Source: RPQJ01 sp963754125 (GTDB taxonomy: Bacteria > Pseudomonadota > Gammaproteobacteria > Steroidobacterales > Steroidobacteraceae). Taken from it: a stretch of 64,000 bases of DNA. Position numbers and translations under genes: made by a program. Below the pieces are notes generated by a model, which ran no database searches, was not told the DNA's origin, and saw only the letters and a list, made by a program, of their open reading frames with translations. Below, in pieces: positions 1 through 9,489 of the stretch. The DNA lies in NCBI GenBank assembly GCA_963754125.1, contig CAVWEX010000008.1, positions 1 through 64,000 on the forward strand, given 5' to 3'. Numbering within the stretch: position 1 is the stretch's first letter; each line of letters opens with the position of its first letter.

Positions 1-123
1 CACACGGCCCTGAACCGGGTCGATCCCTACGCGCTCAACGACCTCGACCAGCGCATGCTGAAGGAGTCGTTTCGCCAGGCGCGCGCGTTGCAGGCGCAAC
101 TCGAGCAGTCGATCGGGCAGTAG
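1..123 (+). CDS. DUF294-type nucleotidyltransferase, C-terminal fragment
   Basis: Only the last 40 codons are in the window; the frame is open from base 1 to a TAG at 121-123. The peptide (NRVDPYALNDLDQRML near its start) aligns by eye with the tail of the complete DUF294 protein at 4411-6261 (NHLDPHTISHAERAAL), with the same spacing to the stop. Both copies are followed at once by a DnaQ-like exonuclease gene. I therefore read this as the end of a second DUF294 protein of the cNMP-binding/CBS/nucleotidyltransferase class. Those domains lie outside the window, so the assignment rests on the C-terminal match and gene order. Confidence 0.65.
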   Translation, partial: HTALNRVDPYALNDLDQRMLKESFRQARALQAQLEQSIGQ

Positions 124-149
124 GGACCGCCCGGAGGAGCCAGAGCCGG

Positions 150-881
150 ATGCGACTGCCGTTCCAGGGTTCGATCGAGAGGCGGCGGGTCCGACTGGCG
201 CTGCCGCCGGAGGCCCGTGCACGCCTGTCCGCCCTGCGGCTGCGCGCGAAGCAGCGTGCGCGCGAGGATCGCCGCACCACGACCGGGCTGTTGTCGCTGG
301 CGCGCTTCGTCGCCATGGATCTCGAGACGACCGGGCCGAACATGCAGCGCGACCGGATCATCTCGATCGGCGCCGTGGCCGTTGTCGAGCGGGCGGTACG
401 GCACGACGATGCGTTCGAGGTCGTCGTGCGGCAGGCCAGCGAGAGCCGCGCCGACAACATCCTGATCCACCAGATCGGCGGCCAGGAGCAGCGCGCCGGC
501 GTCGAGCCGATGGACGCGCTGCTGTCGTTCCTCGAGTTCCTGGACGGCTCCATCGCGGTCGCCTTCCGCTCGGAATTCGACTCGACCGTGCTCGGCCGCG
601 AACTGCAGGACAGCCTCGGCATCCGCGCCGGGCCGCGCTTCCTGGACCTCGCCAGCATGCTGCCGGCGCTGTTCCCCAACACACCGAACGATTCGCTCGA
701 CGACTGGGCGCGGTACTTCGGGCTGCCACCCATCGGACGCCATCACGCGATCGCCGACGCCTATGCCAACGCCCAGCTGCTGCTGCTGGCGCTGGAGAAG
801 GCGCAGCGGATCCACCTCGCCACCACCACCAACCTGCTCGATCTCGACAAGTCGCAGCGCTGGCTGGGCCGGCGCCGCTAG
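150..881 (+). CDS. DnaQ-like 3'-5' exonuclease
   Basis: A 243-residue DEDD-superfamily exonuclease. Motif I is VAMDLETTG (about residue 53), supplying the DxE metal ligands. Motif II is probably FRSEFDSTVL. Motif III is GRHHAIADAYANA near residue 200, with the His and Asp in DEDDh spacing. Such proteins hydrolyse nucleotides from DNA or RNA 3' ends; the substrate cannot be read here. The start has a strong GGAGGAG at 133-139. It lies 26 bp after the DUF294 fragment and is paralogous in position to the exonuclease at 6258-6941. In symporter clusters of this class the DUF294 and exonuclease genes usually travel together, so a role connected with that locus rather than the replisome is likely (inference). 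Confidence 0.85.
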   Translation: MRLPFQGSIERRRVRLALPPEARARLSALRLRAKQRAREDRRTTTGLLSLARFVAMDLETTGPNMQRDRIISIGAVAVVERAVRHDDAFEVVVRQASESRADNILIHQIGGQEQRAGVEPMDALLSFLEFLDGSIAVAFRSEFDSTVLGRELQDSLGIRAGPRFLDLASMLPALFPNTPNDSLDDWARYFGLPPIGRHHAIADAYANAQLLLLALEKAQRIHLATTTNLLDLDKSQRWLGRRR

Positions 882-901
882 GTCCTTCGACTAAGGTCGC
901 A

Positions 902-931
902 CTGACAATCCGCCGGGCGCGCTGCTACGTT
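902..931 (+). promoter_or_regulatory. candidate sigma-70 promoter for the symporter operon
   Basis: CTGACA at 902-907 and TACGTT at 926-931 are separated by 18 bp, in the 143-bp gap between the exonuclease and the DUF4212 gene. The match is modest and rests on pattern only. Confidence 0.25.
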
Positions 932-1024
932 CAGAGTGCCCACATAAAAGGCGCCAGCGCCGGGGTTGCGACTGGGTGTACGGGGCCCCGGCCGGGGGCG
1001 TTCACATCACGAGGGGGACTTGCA

Positions 1025-1291
1025 GTGCGTCAACTATCTGCCGCAGACCGCGCCGAGCACTGGCGCCAGACGCGAAACCTGACGATCGCGCATCTGACCG
1101 TCTGGTTCATCTTCGCCTACGTCGTCCACTGGTTCGCCCTGCCGTTGAACAACATCAACTTCTTCGGCTGGCCGCTGGGCTACTACTTCTCGGCGCAGGG
1201 CTCGCTGATCGTGTTCGTGGTCCAGCTGTTCGTGTTCAACCGTCAGCAGCACGCCATCGACGTCAAGTTCGGCGTGGAAGAACGGGAATAA
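1025..1291 (+). CDS. DUF4212 small subunit of sodium:solute symporter
   Basis: An 88-residue membrane protein with two hydrophobic segments (about residues 20-42 and 50-72) and the family-typical stretch FGWPLGYYFSAQGS between them. DUF4212 proteins sit directly upstream of VC_2705-type acetate/solute symporters and are thought to be a partner subunit. The start is GTG at 1025, supported by GAGGGGG at 1011-1017; the in-frame N-terminus RQLSAADRAEHW is characteristic of the family. It ends 10 bp before the large subunit, so the two are surely cotranscribed. Confidence 0.9.
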   Translation: MRQLSAADRAEHWRQTRNLTIAHLTVWFIFAYVVHWFALPLNNINFFGWPLGYYFSAQGSLIVFVVQLFVFNRQQHAIDVKFGVEERE

Positions 1292-1301
1292 GGGGGACGA
1301 C

Positions 1302-3144
1302 ATGGGCATGAAATGGGAAGGCAAGGGATTCATGGAATCCCTTCCGAAAATCTACGCGATCTACACCGGTGGGTTCCTCGCATTCTTCGCACTGATGGCG
1401 TTCTTCGAGTCGCTCGGCATGAGCGCCGAAGTGGATCGGCATCCTGTTCGTCCTCTTCACGCTGGTCGTCTACGCCTTCATCGGCGTGCTGTCGCGCACG
1501 ACGGCGGTCGACGCCTACTACGTCGCCGGGCGCAGCGTCCCGCCGGTGTTCAACGGCATGGCGACGGCGGCCGACTGGATGTCGGGCGCGTCCTTCGTCG
1601 CGATGGCCGGCGGCATCTTCATGTCCGGCCATCCCTACATGGCCTTCATCGTCGGCTGGACCGGCGGCTACATCCTGATCGCGACGCTGATGGCGCCGTA
1701 CCTGCGCAAGTTCGGCTGCTACACGGTGCCGGACTTCATCGGCACGCGCTACGGCGGCAAGCTGACGCGCTTCTGCGCGATCGTGGTGCTGGTGGTCGCG
1801 TCGTTCACCTACGTGACGGCCCAGATCACCGCGACCGGGACGATCGCGGCGCGCGCTTTCCAGATCCCGTTCGAGGTCGGCGTCTGGCTCGGCCTGTTCG
1901 GCATCCTGGTGTGCTCGATGCTCGGCGGCATGCGCGCGGTGACCTGGACCCAGGTCGCGCAGTACATCGTGCTGATCGTCGCCTACCTGATCCCGATCTT
2001 CTGGATGTCGATCGCGCAGGGCTTCGGCTGGCTGCCGCACCTGTCGTACGGCTCCGCCGTGCAGCGCATCATGGAACTCGAGCCGATCATCGGCGTCGGC
2101 ACCGCGCCGACCGACACGGTGGCGGGTCTCAAGGCCTTGACCACCCTGCATGCGACTCCGCCGGAAGGCGCGCTCGCGGCCTGGAAGTTCGTGACCCTGG
2201 TGTTCTGCATGATGGTCGGCACCGCCTCGCTGCCGCACATCCTGATGCGCTACTTCACGACGCCGTCGGTGCGCGATGCGCGCAACTCGGTGGCCTGGTC
2301 GCTGTTCTTCATCTTCCTGCTGTACTTCTCGGCGCCCGCGCTCGCGACGTTCAGCAAGCTGCAGATGATCGACCCGAACCTGTCCACCTCGATCATCGGC
2401 GCCTCGATCGACCACGTGATGTCGCTCGAGTGGATCCAGAAGTGGAGCGCGATCGGCCTGCTCGCCATCAAGGACAGCAATGCCGACGGGATCCTGCAGA
2501 TCAACGAGTTCTTCCTGAACCCGGACATCATCGTGCTGGCGACGCCGGAGATGGCCGGCCTGCCGTACGTGATCTCCGGCCTGGTCGCGGCCGGCGGCAT
2601 GGCGGCGGCGATGTCCACCGCCGACGGCCTGCTGCTGGCGATGGCCAACACGCTGTCGCACGACCTGTACTACAAGATCATCGACCCGAAGGCCGAAGTG
2701 AAGAAGCGCCTGATGACCTCGCGCGTCCTGCTGCTGATCATCGGCGCGGGCGGCGCGGCGGTCGCGAGCCTGAAGCTCACCGGCATCCTCGGCGCGGTCG
2801 CCTGGGCGTTCTGCTTCGCGATGTCGGGCCTGTTCGTCCCGCTGGTGCTCGGCGTGTGGTGGAAGCGCGCCAATCGCGCGGGCGCCCTTGCGGGCATGAT
2901 CGTCGGCCTCGGCACGGGCTGGTGGTACCTGCTGGCGGTGCGCAACCCGGACGCCTGGTATGGCCTGGCGCAGCCGTGGATCGGCCTGGACGACCTGCGT
3001 TTCGGCGTCGTCGGCGTCACGGCCAGCGCCATCGCGATGATCGTCGTGACGCTGCTCACGCCGGAGCCGAGCGAGGAGATCCAGCGCATGGTCGACGAGG
3101 TGCGCGTCCCGCACGGCGACACGATCATTCCTTCCAAGGCCTGA
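1302..3144 (+). CDS. sodium:solute symporter (VC_2705/ActP-like), one apparent frameshift
   Basis: Large subunit of a sodium-coupled symporter in the SSS family, most like acetate permease-type proteins. Hallmarks are YYVAGRSVPPVFNGMATAADW after the second membrane segment, VPDFIGTRYGG, and about 13 hydrophobic segments. The reading frame from ATG 1302 gives MESLPKIYAIYTGGF and then breaks near 1431; the +1 frame continues as WIGILFVLFTLVVYAF and runs intact to TGA at 3142. One surplus base around 1429-1431 (AA/G run) explains this and restores about 613 residues, close to family length. The remainder shows no damage, so an assembly or sequencing error is as likely as a real mutation. It follows DUF4212 by 10 bp and is followed by a good terminator. 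Confidence 0.85.
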
Positions 3145-3167
3145 TCGCGCACGGCGCGGACTCTGCA

Positions 3168-3202
3168 GGGCCGGGGCGAGGCAACTCGTCCCGGCCCTTT
3201 TT
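3168..3202 (+). terminator. rho-independent terminator after the symporter
   Basis: GGGCCGGGGCGAG (3168-3180) pairs with CTCGTCCCGGCCC (3185-3197) across a GCAA tetraloop, with one G-U pair, followed by TTTTT. It closes the DUF4212-symporter unit. Confidence 0.85.
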
Positions 3203-3254
3203 CGTGTGAGAGAATTTCGCGGGTCAGCGCGGCCGGCAGGAACGGAGTGACCAG

Positions 3255-3611
3255 ATGATCGAGGGTATCCCGCTCTGGGTGGTCCTGCTGGATTACCTGC
3301 TCGGCATGGTCATGTGGACGCTGATCGGCCGCTTCGGCATGGGCCTGTTCCTGCCCGCGGACAGCCGGTTCTTCTTCAGCCGCTTCTTCATCCGCGTCAC
3401 CGACCCGCTGATCAAGCGCTTCAAGCCGATCACGCCGGATTTCCTGATCCCCGCGCTGGTGCCGCTCTACGTGGCGTGGTTCTTCTTCATGTTCCGCTTC
3501 TACGTCATGCCGTGGCTGCTGGGCTACTCGGTGATGGGCATGCTGTCGTTCCCGCTCGAGGGCCAGATCGCCAAGGCCATCTACTGGCTGGGGCGCCTGT
3601 TCACCGGCTGA
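3255..3611 (+). CDS. small membrane protein, YggT-like features
   Basis: A 118-residue protein with hydrophobic segments near residues 6-28, 66-90 and 95-113. The central motif RVTDPLIKRFKPITPDF recalls YggT-family proteins, in which a segment of the form ITxPxLxPxRR precedes a membrane span; I cannot confirm the family. ATG 3255 has GGAGTGA upstream at 3244-3250. It has its own start after the terminator and converges on the 3601-4347 gene, with an 11-bp tail overlap. Its position suggests a link to the symporter locus, but no function can be stated. Confidence 0.75.
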   Translation: MIEGIPLWVVLLDYLLGMVMWTLIGRFGMGLFLPADSRFFFSRFFIRVTDPLIKRFKPITPDFLIPALVPLYVAWFFFMFRFYVMPWLLGYSVMGMLSFPLEGQIAKAIYWLGRLFTG

Positions 3612-4347
3612 TTACGGGCCGGGCGGCTCCGGCATCGCGCCGAGCAGCGGCCTGCGAGTCGAGGTGACGGACGAAGTCCCGGCGCACCTCCTGCCAGCGG
3701 AAACGGACCGAGTTGCGCACGATCTCCTCGTCGAGTTCCTTCAGTTCGTCCATGACCGGCGCCCAGCGCACCAGCCCGGCGGGGCTCTCCGTGAACGCGG
3801 CCTCGTCCTTGCCGACCGCCAGCCAGTCGGTGCGCGCCACGCGGTCGCGCACGCGCTCCGCGTGCGCGGCAAACGCGTCGCCGGCCTCGGCCGGCGTCCC
3901 GGTCTGCGCGAGAACGTCGTCCACCAGCGCGACCATCATCTGCGCGATCCGCGGCAGTTCCCGCGGTGCCTGCTGCGCGAGGCGGCTGCCTGCATGGACG
4001 GCGAGGTCGGACAGGCAATCCAGCCAGACGTGCCACTTCGCGATGTTGATCGACGCGACGAACGGGTCGTCGTCGAACAGTTCCGGGTAGCGCATGCCGG
4101 CGCGCGTGCGCAGGTAGCCGTAGAGCGACGTCTGCGCGACGAAGCTGGCGCGCTTGTCGAGGAAGCGGGCCAGCGCCTCGGGCGTGTCGATCGGCTCCTG
4201 CGCCGCTTCGCGACCCAGCCCCAGGTAGGACCGGAGCGTCGTCCAGAGCTCGGCAGGCCGCAAGTCCGACCACGTCAACCCGACGCTCTCGCCGGAGCGC
4301 GGGCGCCGGACGATACGCGGCGAACGGGACTTGTCGGGTCCGGACAT
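3601..4347 (-). CDS. conserved hypothetical protein, soluble
   Basis: A 248-residue protein without a signal peptide or membrane span, rich in Arg, Asp and Glu. I do not recognise the family. Notable stretches are RPAELWTTLRSYLGLGREAA near residue 30 and a Trp-rich region IAKWHVWLDCLSDLAVHAG near residue 102, which look like amphipathic helices. It is divergent from the DUF294 gene (63 bp between starts), which suggests shared control of the two. Codon use matches its neighbours and the frame is clean. Confidence 0.7.
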   Translation of the reverse strand: MSGPDKSRSPRIVRRPRSGESVGLTWSDLRPAELWTTLRSYLGLGREAAQEPIDTPEALARFLDKRASFVAQTSLYGYLRTRAGMRYPELFDDDPFVASINIAKWHVWLDCLSDLAVHAGSRLAQQAPRELPRIAQMMVALVDDVLAQTGTPAEAGDAFAAHAERVRDRVARTDWLAVGKDEAAFTESPAGLVRWAPVMDELKELDEEIVRNSVRFRWQEVRRDFVRHLDSQAAARRDAGAARPVISR

Positions 4348-4410
4348 CGGGCACTCCGTGCGAGCTTCAGGGCGACCGCCAGTATACGGTCAGCGCTATG
4401 ATTGACGACC

Positions 4411-6261
4411 ATGAGCAATCCGCTGGCCGACGTCGAAAAGTTCCTCGAGGAGACGCCGCCGTTCGACCTGCTCGATGCGGCGCTGCGGCATCGTGCCGCG
4501 GCGGCGATCGAAGCCGTCTACCGGCGCACGGGCACGGTGCTGCTCGAGGTCGGCGACCACAACGAGACGCTGTACATCATCCGGCGCGGCGCCGTCGAGG
4601 CCCACGACCGGCACGGCAATTTCGTCGACCGCTACGGCGAGGGCGAGAGCTTCGGGCTGCAGTCGCTGCTGACCGGCAAGCCGGTGCGATTCAGGATCAC
4701 GATGATCGAGGACGGCCTCGTCTGGATGATGCCGCGCGCGGCGTTCGACGAGCTGCGCGCCGCGTCGCCGGAGTTCGGCACCCACTACATGCGCAGTCTC
4801 GAGGAGCGGCTGATCTCGGCGCTGCAGCCGCGCAAATCGTCCGGCCAGACGCTGTTCATGACGCCGATGGGCGAGCTGCTGCATTCCGAGCCGATCGTGG
4901 TGACGCCACAGACGACGATTGCAGCGGCCGCGCGCAGCATGTCGCAGCACGGCGTCTCCTCGGTGCTCGTCAGCGAGGGCGATCGCGTCCGCGGCATCGT
5001 CACCGACCGCGACCTGCGCAATCGCGTGCTCGCGGAGGGTCGCAGTCCGGAGGAACCCGTGGCCGCGATCATGACCGCCGACCCGCTCACGCTCGATGCC
5101 TCGAGCCCGGTGCTCGAGGGCATTCTCGCGATGGCCGGACGCGGCATCCACCACCTGCCGCTGACGCGCGACCAGCAGATCGTCGGCATGGTGACGACGC
5201 GCGACCTGATGACGCTGCAGACCCAGCACCCGCTCTACCTCGCCGCGCAGGTGCAGAAGGCCGGCTCGGTCGAGGCGCTGGTCAAGACCTGCCAGCAGGT
5301 GCCGAAGCTGTTCGAGCTGATGCTCGCCTCGGGCATGCGCGCCGAGCAGGTGCCGAAGGTGCTGACCACGATCAACGATGCGGTCACGCGCCGCCTGATC
5401 GGTCTCGCCCAGCAGCAGCTGGGGCCGCCGCCAGCGCCGTTCGCCTGGCTCGCCTTCGGCTCGCAGGCCCGGGCCGAGCAGAGCATCAAGACCGACCAGG
5501 ACAACGGGATCGTCTACGCGGACGACGCGCCGCCCGGCGCGGACGACTGGTTCGCCGCGCTGGCGCGCTTTGTCTGCGATGGCCTCGACGCCTGCGGGTA
5601 CCCGTACTGCCCGGGCAAGATCATGGCGACCACCGCCGAGTGGCGCCAGCCGCTTGCCGGCTGGCTGCAGCACTTCCGGACCTGGGCCGCGGTCCCGGAC
5701 CCGGAGGCGGTGCTGCGCATCAGCATCTTCTTCGACCTGCGCGCCGTGCACGGCGACCCGCAGCTCGCCGACGCGGTCAGCCGCGCGCTCGGTGAATGCG
5801 GCACCGGCTCCGGCAAGGGCGTCTTCATCGCGGCGCTGGCGCGCCAGGCTGCGGGCTACGACGTGCCGCTCGGATTCTTCCGGCGCTTCGTGCTCGCCAG
5901 CAAGGGCGAGCATCGCGAAACGCTCGAGATCAAGGCCAGCGGCCTGATGCCGCTGACCGACCTCGTGCGGGTGCGCGCACTGGAGGCGGGCGTCACGATC
6001 CCCGGGACGCAGGCCCGGATCGCCGCGATGCTCGAGGCGGAACGGCTGAGCCCGAGGGATGCGGACCGGCTGTCGGGCGCGCACCTGCTGCTGGCCGGCC
6101 TGCGGGTGCGCCTGCACGCCGAGCAGGTACGGCGCGGCGAGGAACCCCACAACCACCTCGATCCGCACACGATCAGCCACGCGGAACGCGCCGCCCTCCG
6201 CGAAGCGTTCCTGGTCATACGCGAGGCGCAGAAGGGACTCCTCCTGGACTTTCCGCGGTGA
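4411..6261 (+). CDS. DUF294 putative nucleotidyltransferase with cNMP-binding and CBS domains
   Basis: About 616 residues with four parts. A cyclic-nucleotide-binding-like domain covers about residues 30-130 (VLLEVGDHNETLYIIRRGAV, then YGEGESFG). Two CBS repeats cover about 150-270 (IVTDRDLRNRVLAEG and GMVTTRDLMTLQ). The nucleotidyltransferase core at about 345-375 reads FGSQARAEQSIKTDQDNG, with the GS and paired acidic residues expected of polymerase-beta-like transferases. A helical DUF294 C-terminal domain ends the protein. It resembles GlnD-type signal enzymes in domain logic; the modified target is unknown. A TTG at 4402 would add three residues; ATG 4411 is preferred. It overlaps the next gene by GTGA, so translation is coupled. 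Confidence 0.88.
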   Translation: MSNPLADVEKFLEETPPFDLLDAALRHRAAAAIEAVYRRTGTVLLEVGDHNETLYIIRRGAVEAHDRHGNFVDRYGEGESFGLQSLLTGKPVRFRITMIEDGLVWMMPRAAFDELRAASPEFGTHYMRSLEERLISALQPRKSSGQTLFMTPMGELLHSEPIVVTPQTTIAAAARSMSQHGVSSVLVSEGDRVRGIVTDRDLRNRVLAEGRSPEEPVAAIMTADPLTLDASSPVLEGILAMAGRGIHHLPLTRDQQIVGMVTTRDLMTLQTQHPLYLAAQVQKAGSVEALVKTCQQVPKLFELMLASGMRAEQVPKVLTTINDAVTRRLIGLAQQQLGPPPAPFAWLAFGSQARAEQSIKTDQDNGIVYADDAPPGADDWFAALARFVCDGLDACGYPYCPGKIMATTAEWRQPLAGWLQHFRTWAAVPDPEAVLRISIFFDLRAVHGDPQLADAVSRALGECGTGSGKGVFIAALARQAAGYDVPLGFFRRFVLASKGEHRETLEIKASGLMPLTDLVRVRALEAGVTIPGTQARIAAMLEAERLSPRDADRLSGAHLLLAGLRVRLHAEQVRRGEEPHNHLDPHTISHAERAALREAFLVIREAQKGLLLDFPR

Positions 6262-6941
6262 GCCTGCTGCAGCGAATGCGCATGGCCCGGGCCCGACGCG
6301 GCTGCGCGTTGCCCTTGCAGCAGCGGCTGCTCGAGCAGCCGCTGCCGTCGCGTGGCGCGCGCGTGGCCGGCCTGGAGATGATCGCGCTCGACTTCGAGAC
6401 GACCGGTCTCGATGCCGAGCGCGACCACATCATCGCGGCGGGCTGGGTGCTGATCCGCGGCGACCGCATCGTGCTGGCCACAGCCCGGGAGGTGCGGGTC
6501 CGCAACGGCAGCCCGGGCGGCGTCGGGCAGAGCGCCGTCATCCACGGGATCCTCGACAGCGACCTCGACGATGCCGGCGGCACCGAGGCCCTGGTGGAGG
6601 AGCTGCTGCCCGAGCTGGCCGGCCGCGCGGTGGTCGCCCACGCCGCCGCGATCGAGCGCGGCTTCCTGGCCGCGCTGCTGCGCCGGATGGGCGGCGTGCC
6701 GCTGCCCAACCCGTTCATCGACACGATGTCGCTCGAGCGCCACCTGGTCGAGGGCGGCGGCGGCAAGGTGCGGGAACTGCACGGCGACCTGACGCTGGAC
6801 GCCTGCCGCGAACGACGCGGCCTCCCGGATCACCAGCGACACTCGGCCGGCGCGGACGCGGTGGCCGCCGCCGAGTTGCTGCTGGCGCAGATCGCGGTGC
6901 TCGGCGGTGCCCAGGACGTGAAGCTGCGCGAGCTGCTCTGA
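6258..6941 (+). CDS. DnaQ-like 3'-5' exonuclease (second copy)
   Basis: A 227-residue DEDD exonuclease starting at GTG 6258 inside the stop of the DUF294 gene (GTGA overlap). Motif I is IALDFETTGLDAERDHI near residue 38, motif II AHAAAIERGFL near 120, and motif III HSAGADAVAAAELLL near the C-terminus. Motif II has Glu where DnaQ has Asp, as in some proteins of this subgroup. It is diverged from the copy at 150-881 but has the same neighbour, so the window holds two DUF294-exonuclease pairs on either side of the symporter. Role unknown; by context probably linked to regulation of carbon or solute uptake. Confidence 0.87.
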   Translation: MSLLQRMRMARARRGCALPLQQRLLEQPLPSRGARVAGLEMIALDFETTGLDAERDHIIAAGWVLIRGDRIVLATAREVRVRNGSPGGVGQSAVIHGILDSDLDDAGGTEALVEELLPELAGRAVVAHAAAIERGFLAALLRRMGGVPLPNPFIDTMSLERHLVEGGGGKVRELHGDLTLDACRERRGLPDHQRHSAGADAVAAAELLLAQIAVLGGAQDVKLRELL

Positions 6942-6993
6942 GCGGGTCGGGCCGGCCCGGCGCGGCCCGGCCGGCCACGGCGACGGCGTGCCT

Positions 6994-7515
6994 CTACCGG
7001 GGTGGCACGTAGAAGCGTCCGCCGCCGACAAACCGCTCTCGATACCACTGGTCCTCGAGGCTCGCGACGTGCACGCGGCCGCCGCTCTGCGGCGCGTGCA
7101 CGAAGCGATCGTCGCCGACGTAGATGCCGACGTGGCCCACCTCCCGACCGGACAGGCGGAAGAACACGAGGTCGCCCGGCCGCAACTGCCGGCGCTCGAC
7201 GGGCGTCGCCCGGGCGAACTGTTGCGCCGCCGTGCGCGGCACGGCGATGCCGACCTGGTGGTGCGCGTAGGCGACGAGCCCGCTGCAATCGAAGGCATCG
7301 GGCCCGGCGCCGCCGTAGCGATAAGGCGCACCGATGCGCGTCTCGGCGGCCTGCAGCAGCGCGCGGCCGGAATCCGGCGTGACCCCGTCGTCAGGCAACC
7401 CGTGACGGAACGGCGCGCAGGCGGCGAGCGTCGTCGCCAGCAGCGCGCCGAGTGCCGCGAGCCGCAGGCGGCCGGGGGGACGCGTGGTGGATCCATGATC
7501 TCGGTCAGGCGACAT
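6994..7515 (-). CDS. NlpC/P60 family cell-wall endopeptidase, lipoprotein
   Basis: A 173-residue protein with an N-terminal signal sequence and lipobox-like TTLAAC, so probably anchored in the outer membrane or periplasm. The NlpC/P60 catalytic core is present: the Cys in DAFDCSGLVAYAH, the His in VGHVGIYVGDD, and the following APQSGGRV region that contributes the third polar residue. Enzymes of this family cleave peptide cross-links or stems of peptidoglycan, often the gamma-D-Glu to diaminopimelate bond. It is short, with only a linker before the catalytic domain. It is divergent from the efflux operon at 7644. Confidence 0.88.
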   Translation of the reverse strand: MSPDRDHGSTTRPPGRLRLAALGALLATTLAACAPFRHGLPDDGVTPDSGRALLQAAETRIGAPYRYGGAGPDAFDCSGLVAYAHHQVGIAVPRTAAQQFARATPVERRQLRPGDLVFFRLSGREVGHVGIYVGDDRFVHAPQSGGRVHVASLEDQWYRERFVGGGRFYVPPR

Positions 7516-7643
7516 GCGACCCAGTCTAGGCCGGGCCGCGGGCCGAAGTCTCCCCGGGCCGTCCCGCTCCGCGGGCGTCCCGAATTGCGCCGGGGCGGGG
7601 GCGGGTGCTGCAATCGCGGGGCCTGGAGCGCGGGAGGCGATGC

Positions 7644-8771
7644 ATGAAGTGGCGGACGTTCGGAATCATCGCGGTCCTCGCAGCTGCGGGCGTGGCCGCC
7701 GCGCTGTGGTTCGGGCGCGCCCAGCCGATCGTGGTGGACACGGTCGAGGTGGGACGCGGGCCGGTTGCCGAGACGGTGACCAACACCCGCGCGGGTACGG
7801 TGGAGGCCTGCCGCCGCGCCAAGCTCGCGCCGCCCGCCGGCGGCCAGATCGCGCGCCTGCTGGTGAAGAAGGGTGACCGCGTGCAGGCGGACCAGGTGCT
7901 GCTCGAGCTCTGGAACGACGACGTTCGCGCCGAGCTCGCGGTCACCGAGCGCGACGCTGCCGCGGCCGGTGCCCGGCGCGAGGAGGCCTGCATCGCCGCG
8001 CGGGTCGCGCGTCGCGAATCCGGCCGGCTCGCGAGCCTGGTGGAGCGCAGGCTCGTGTCGACGGAGCTCGCCGAGCGCGCCGCCGGGGAAGCCGAGGCGC
8101 GCGAGGCGGGATGCCGCGCGGCCGCCGAGCAGACCCGCGTGAGCCAGGCGCGCATCGAGGCCGCCCGCGCCCGGCTCGAGCGCACGCTGCTGCGGGCTCC
8201 ATTCGCCGGGACGGTGGCCGAGATCAACGGCGAACTCGGCGAGTTCGTCACGCCCTCGCCGGTGGGCATCCCGACGCCGCCGGCGGTGGACGTCGTGGAC
8301 ACGAGCTGCATCTACATCACGGCGCCGATCGACGAGGTGGACGCGCCGCGCGTGCGCGCGGGCATGCCGGCGCGCGTGACGCTCGACGCGTTCCGCGACC
8401 GCAGCTTCAAGGCGCACGTGCGCCGCGTAGCGCCCTACGTGCTCGATACCGAGAAGCAGGCGCGCACCGTCGAGATCGAGGCCGAGATCGACGAGGCCGG
8501 GGACGCGCTGCTGCTGCCCGGCTACAGCGCCGACGTCGAGGTGATCCTCGAGGAGCGTGGCGACGTGCTGCGCGTCCCGACCCGCGCGCTGCTCCAGGGC
8601 AAGCGCGTGTACGTCCTCGACGGCGACCTCATCCGGGCGCGCGAGCTCACCACCGGCATCGGCAACTGGGAGTACACGGAGATCACCGGCGGACTCGAGG
8701 CCGGCGCGCGGGTGGTGGTCTCGATCGATCGCGAGGGACTCGCCGACGGCGTGCCGGCCGTGGCGCGCTGA
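7644..8771 (+). CDS. HlyD/MacA-family periplasmic adaptor of an ABC efflux pump
   Basis: A 375-residue membrane-fusion protein. One N-terminal membrane anchor (FGIIAVLAAAGVAAALWFG) is followed by a biotinyl-lipoyl-like half (KLAPPAGGQIARLLVKKGD), a coiled-coil hairpin rich in Ala, Arg and Glu (about residues 95-185), the second lipoyl half (RTLLRAPFAGTVAEINGELG), and a beta-barrel domain. ATG 7644 with GGGAGG just upstream is preferred over an earlier in-frame start. It is the first gene of a four-gene operon with an ATPase and two MacB-type permeases, so it should link the inner-membrane pump to an outer-membrane channel. Substrate unknown. Confidence 0.9.
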   Translation: MKWRTFGIIAVLAAAGVAAALWFGRAQPIVVDTVEVGRGPVAETVTNTRAGTVEACRRAKLAPPAGGQIARLLVKKGDRVQADQVLLELWNDDVRAELAVTERDAAAAGARREEACIAARVARRESGRLASLVERRLVSTELAERAAGEAEAREAGCRAAAEQTRVSQARIEAARARLERTLLRAPFAGTVAEINGELGEFVTPSPVGIPTPPAVDVVDTSCIYITAPIDEVDAPRVRAGMPARVTLDAFRDRSFKAHVRRVAPYVLDTEKQARTVEIEAEIDEAGDALLLPGYSADVEVILEERGDVLRVPTRALLQGKRVYVLDGDLIRARELTTGIGNWEYTEITGGLEAGARVVVSIDREGLADGVPAVAR

Positions 8772-8786
8772 CGCGGGGGCGCGGCC

Positions 8787-9485
<699 letters not shown>

Positions 9486-9489
<4 letters not shown>

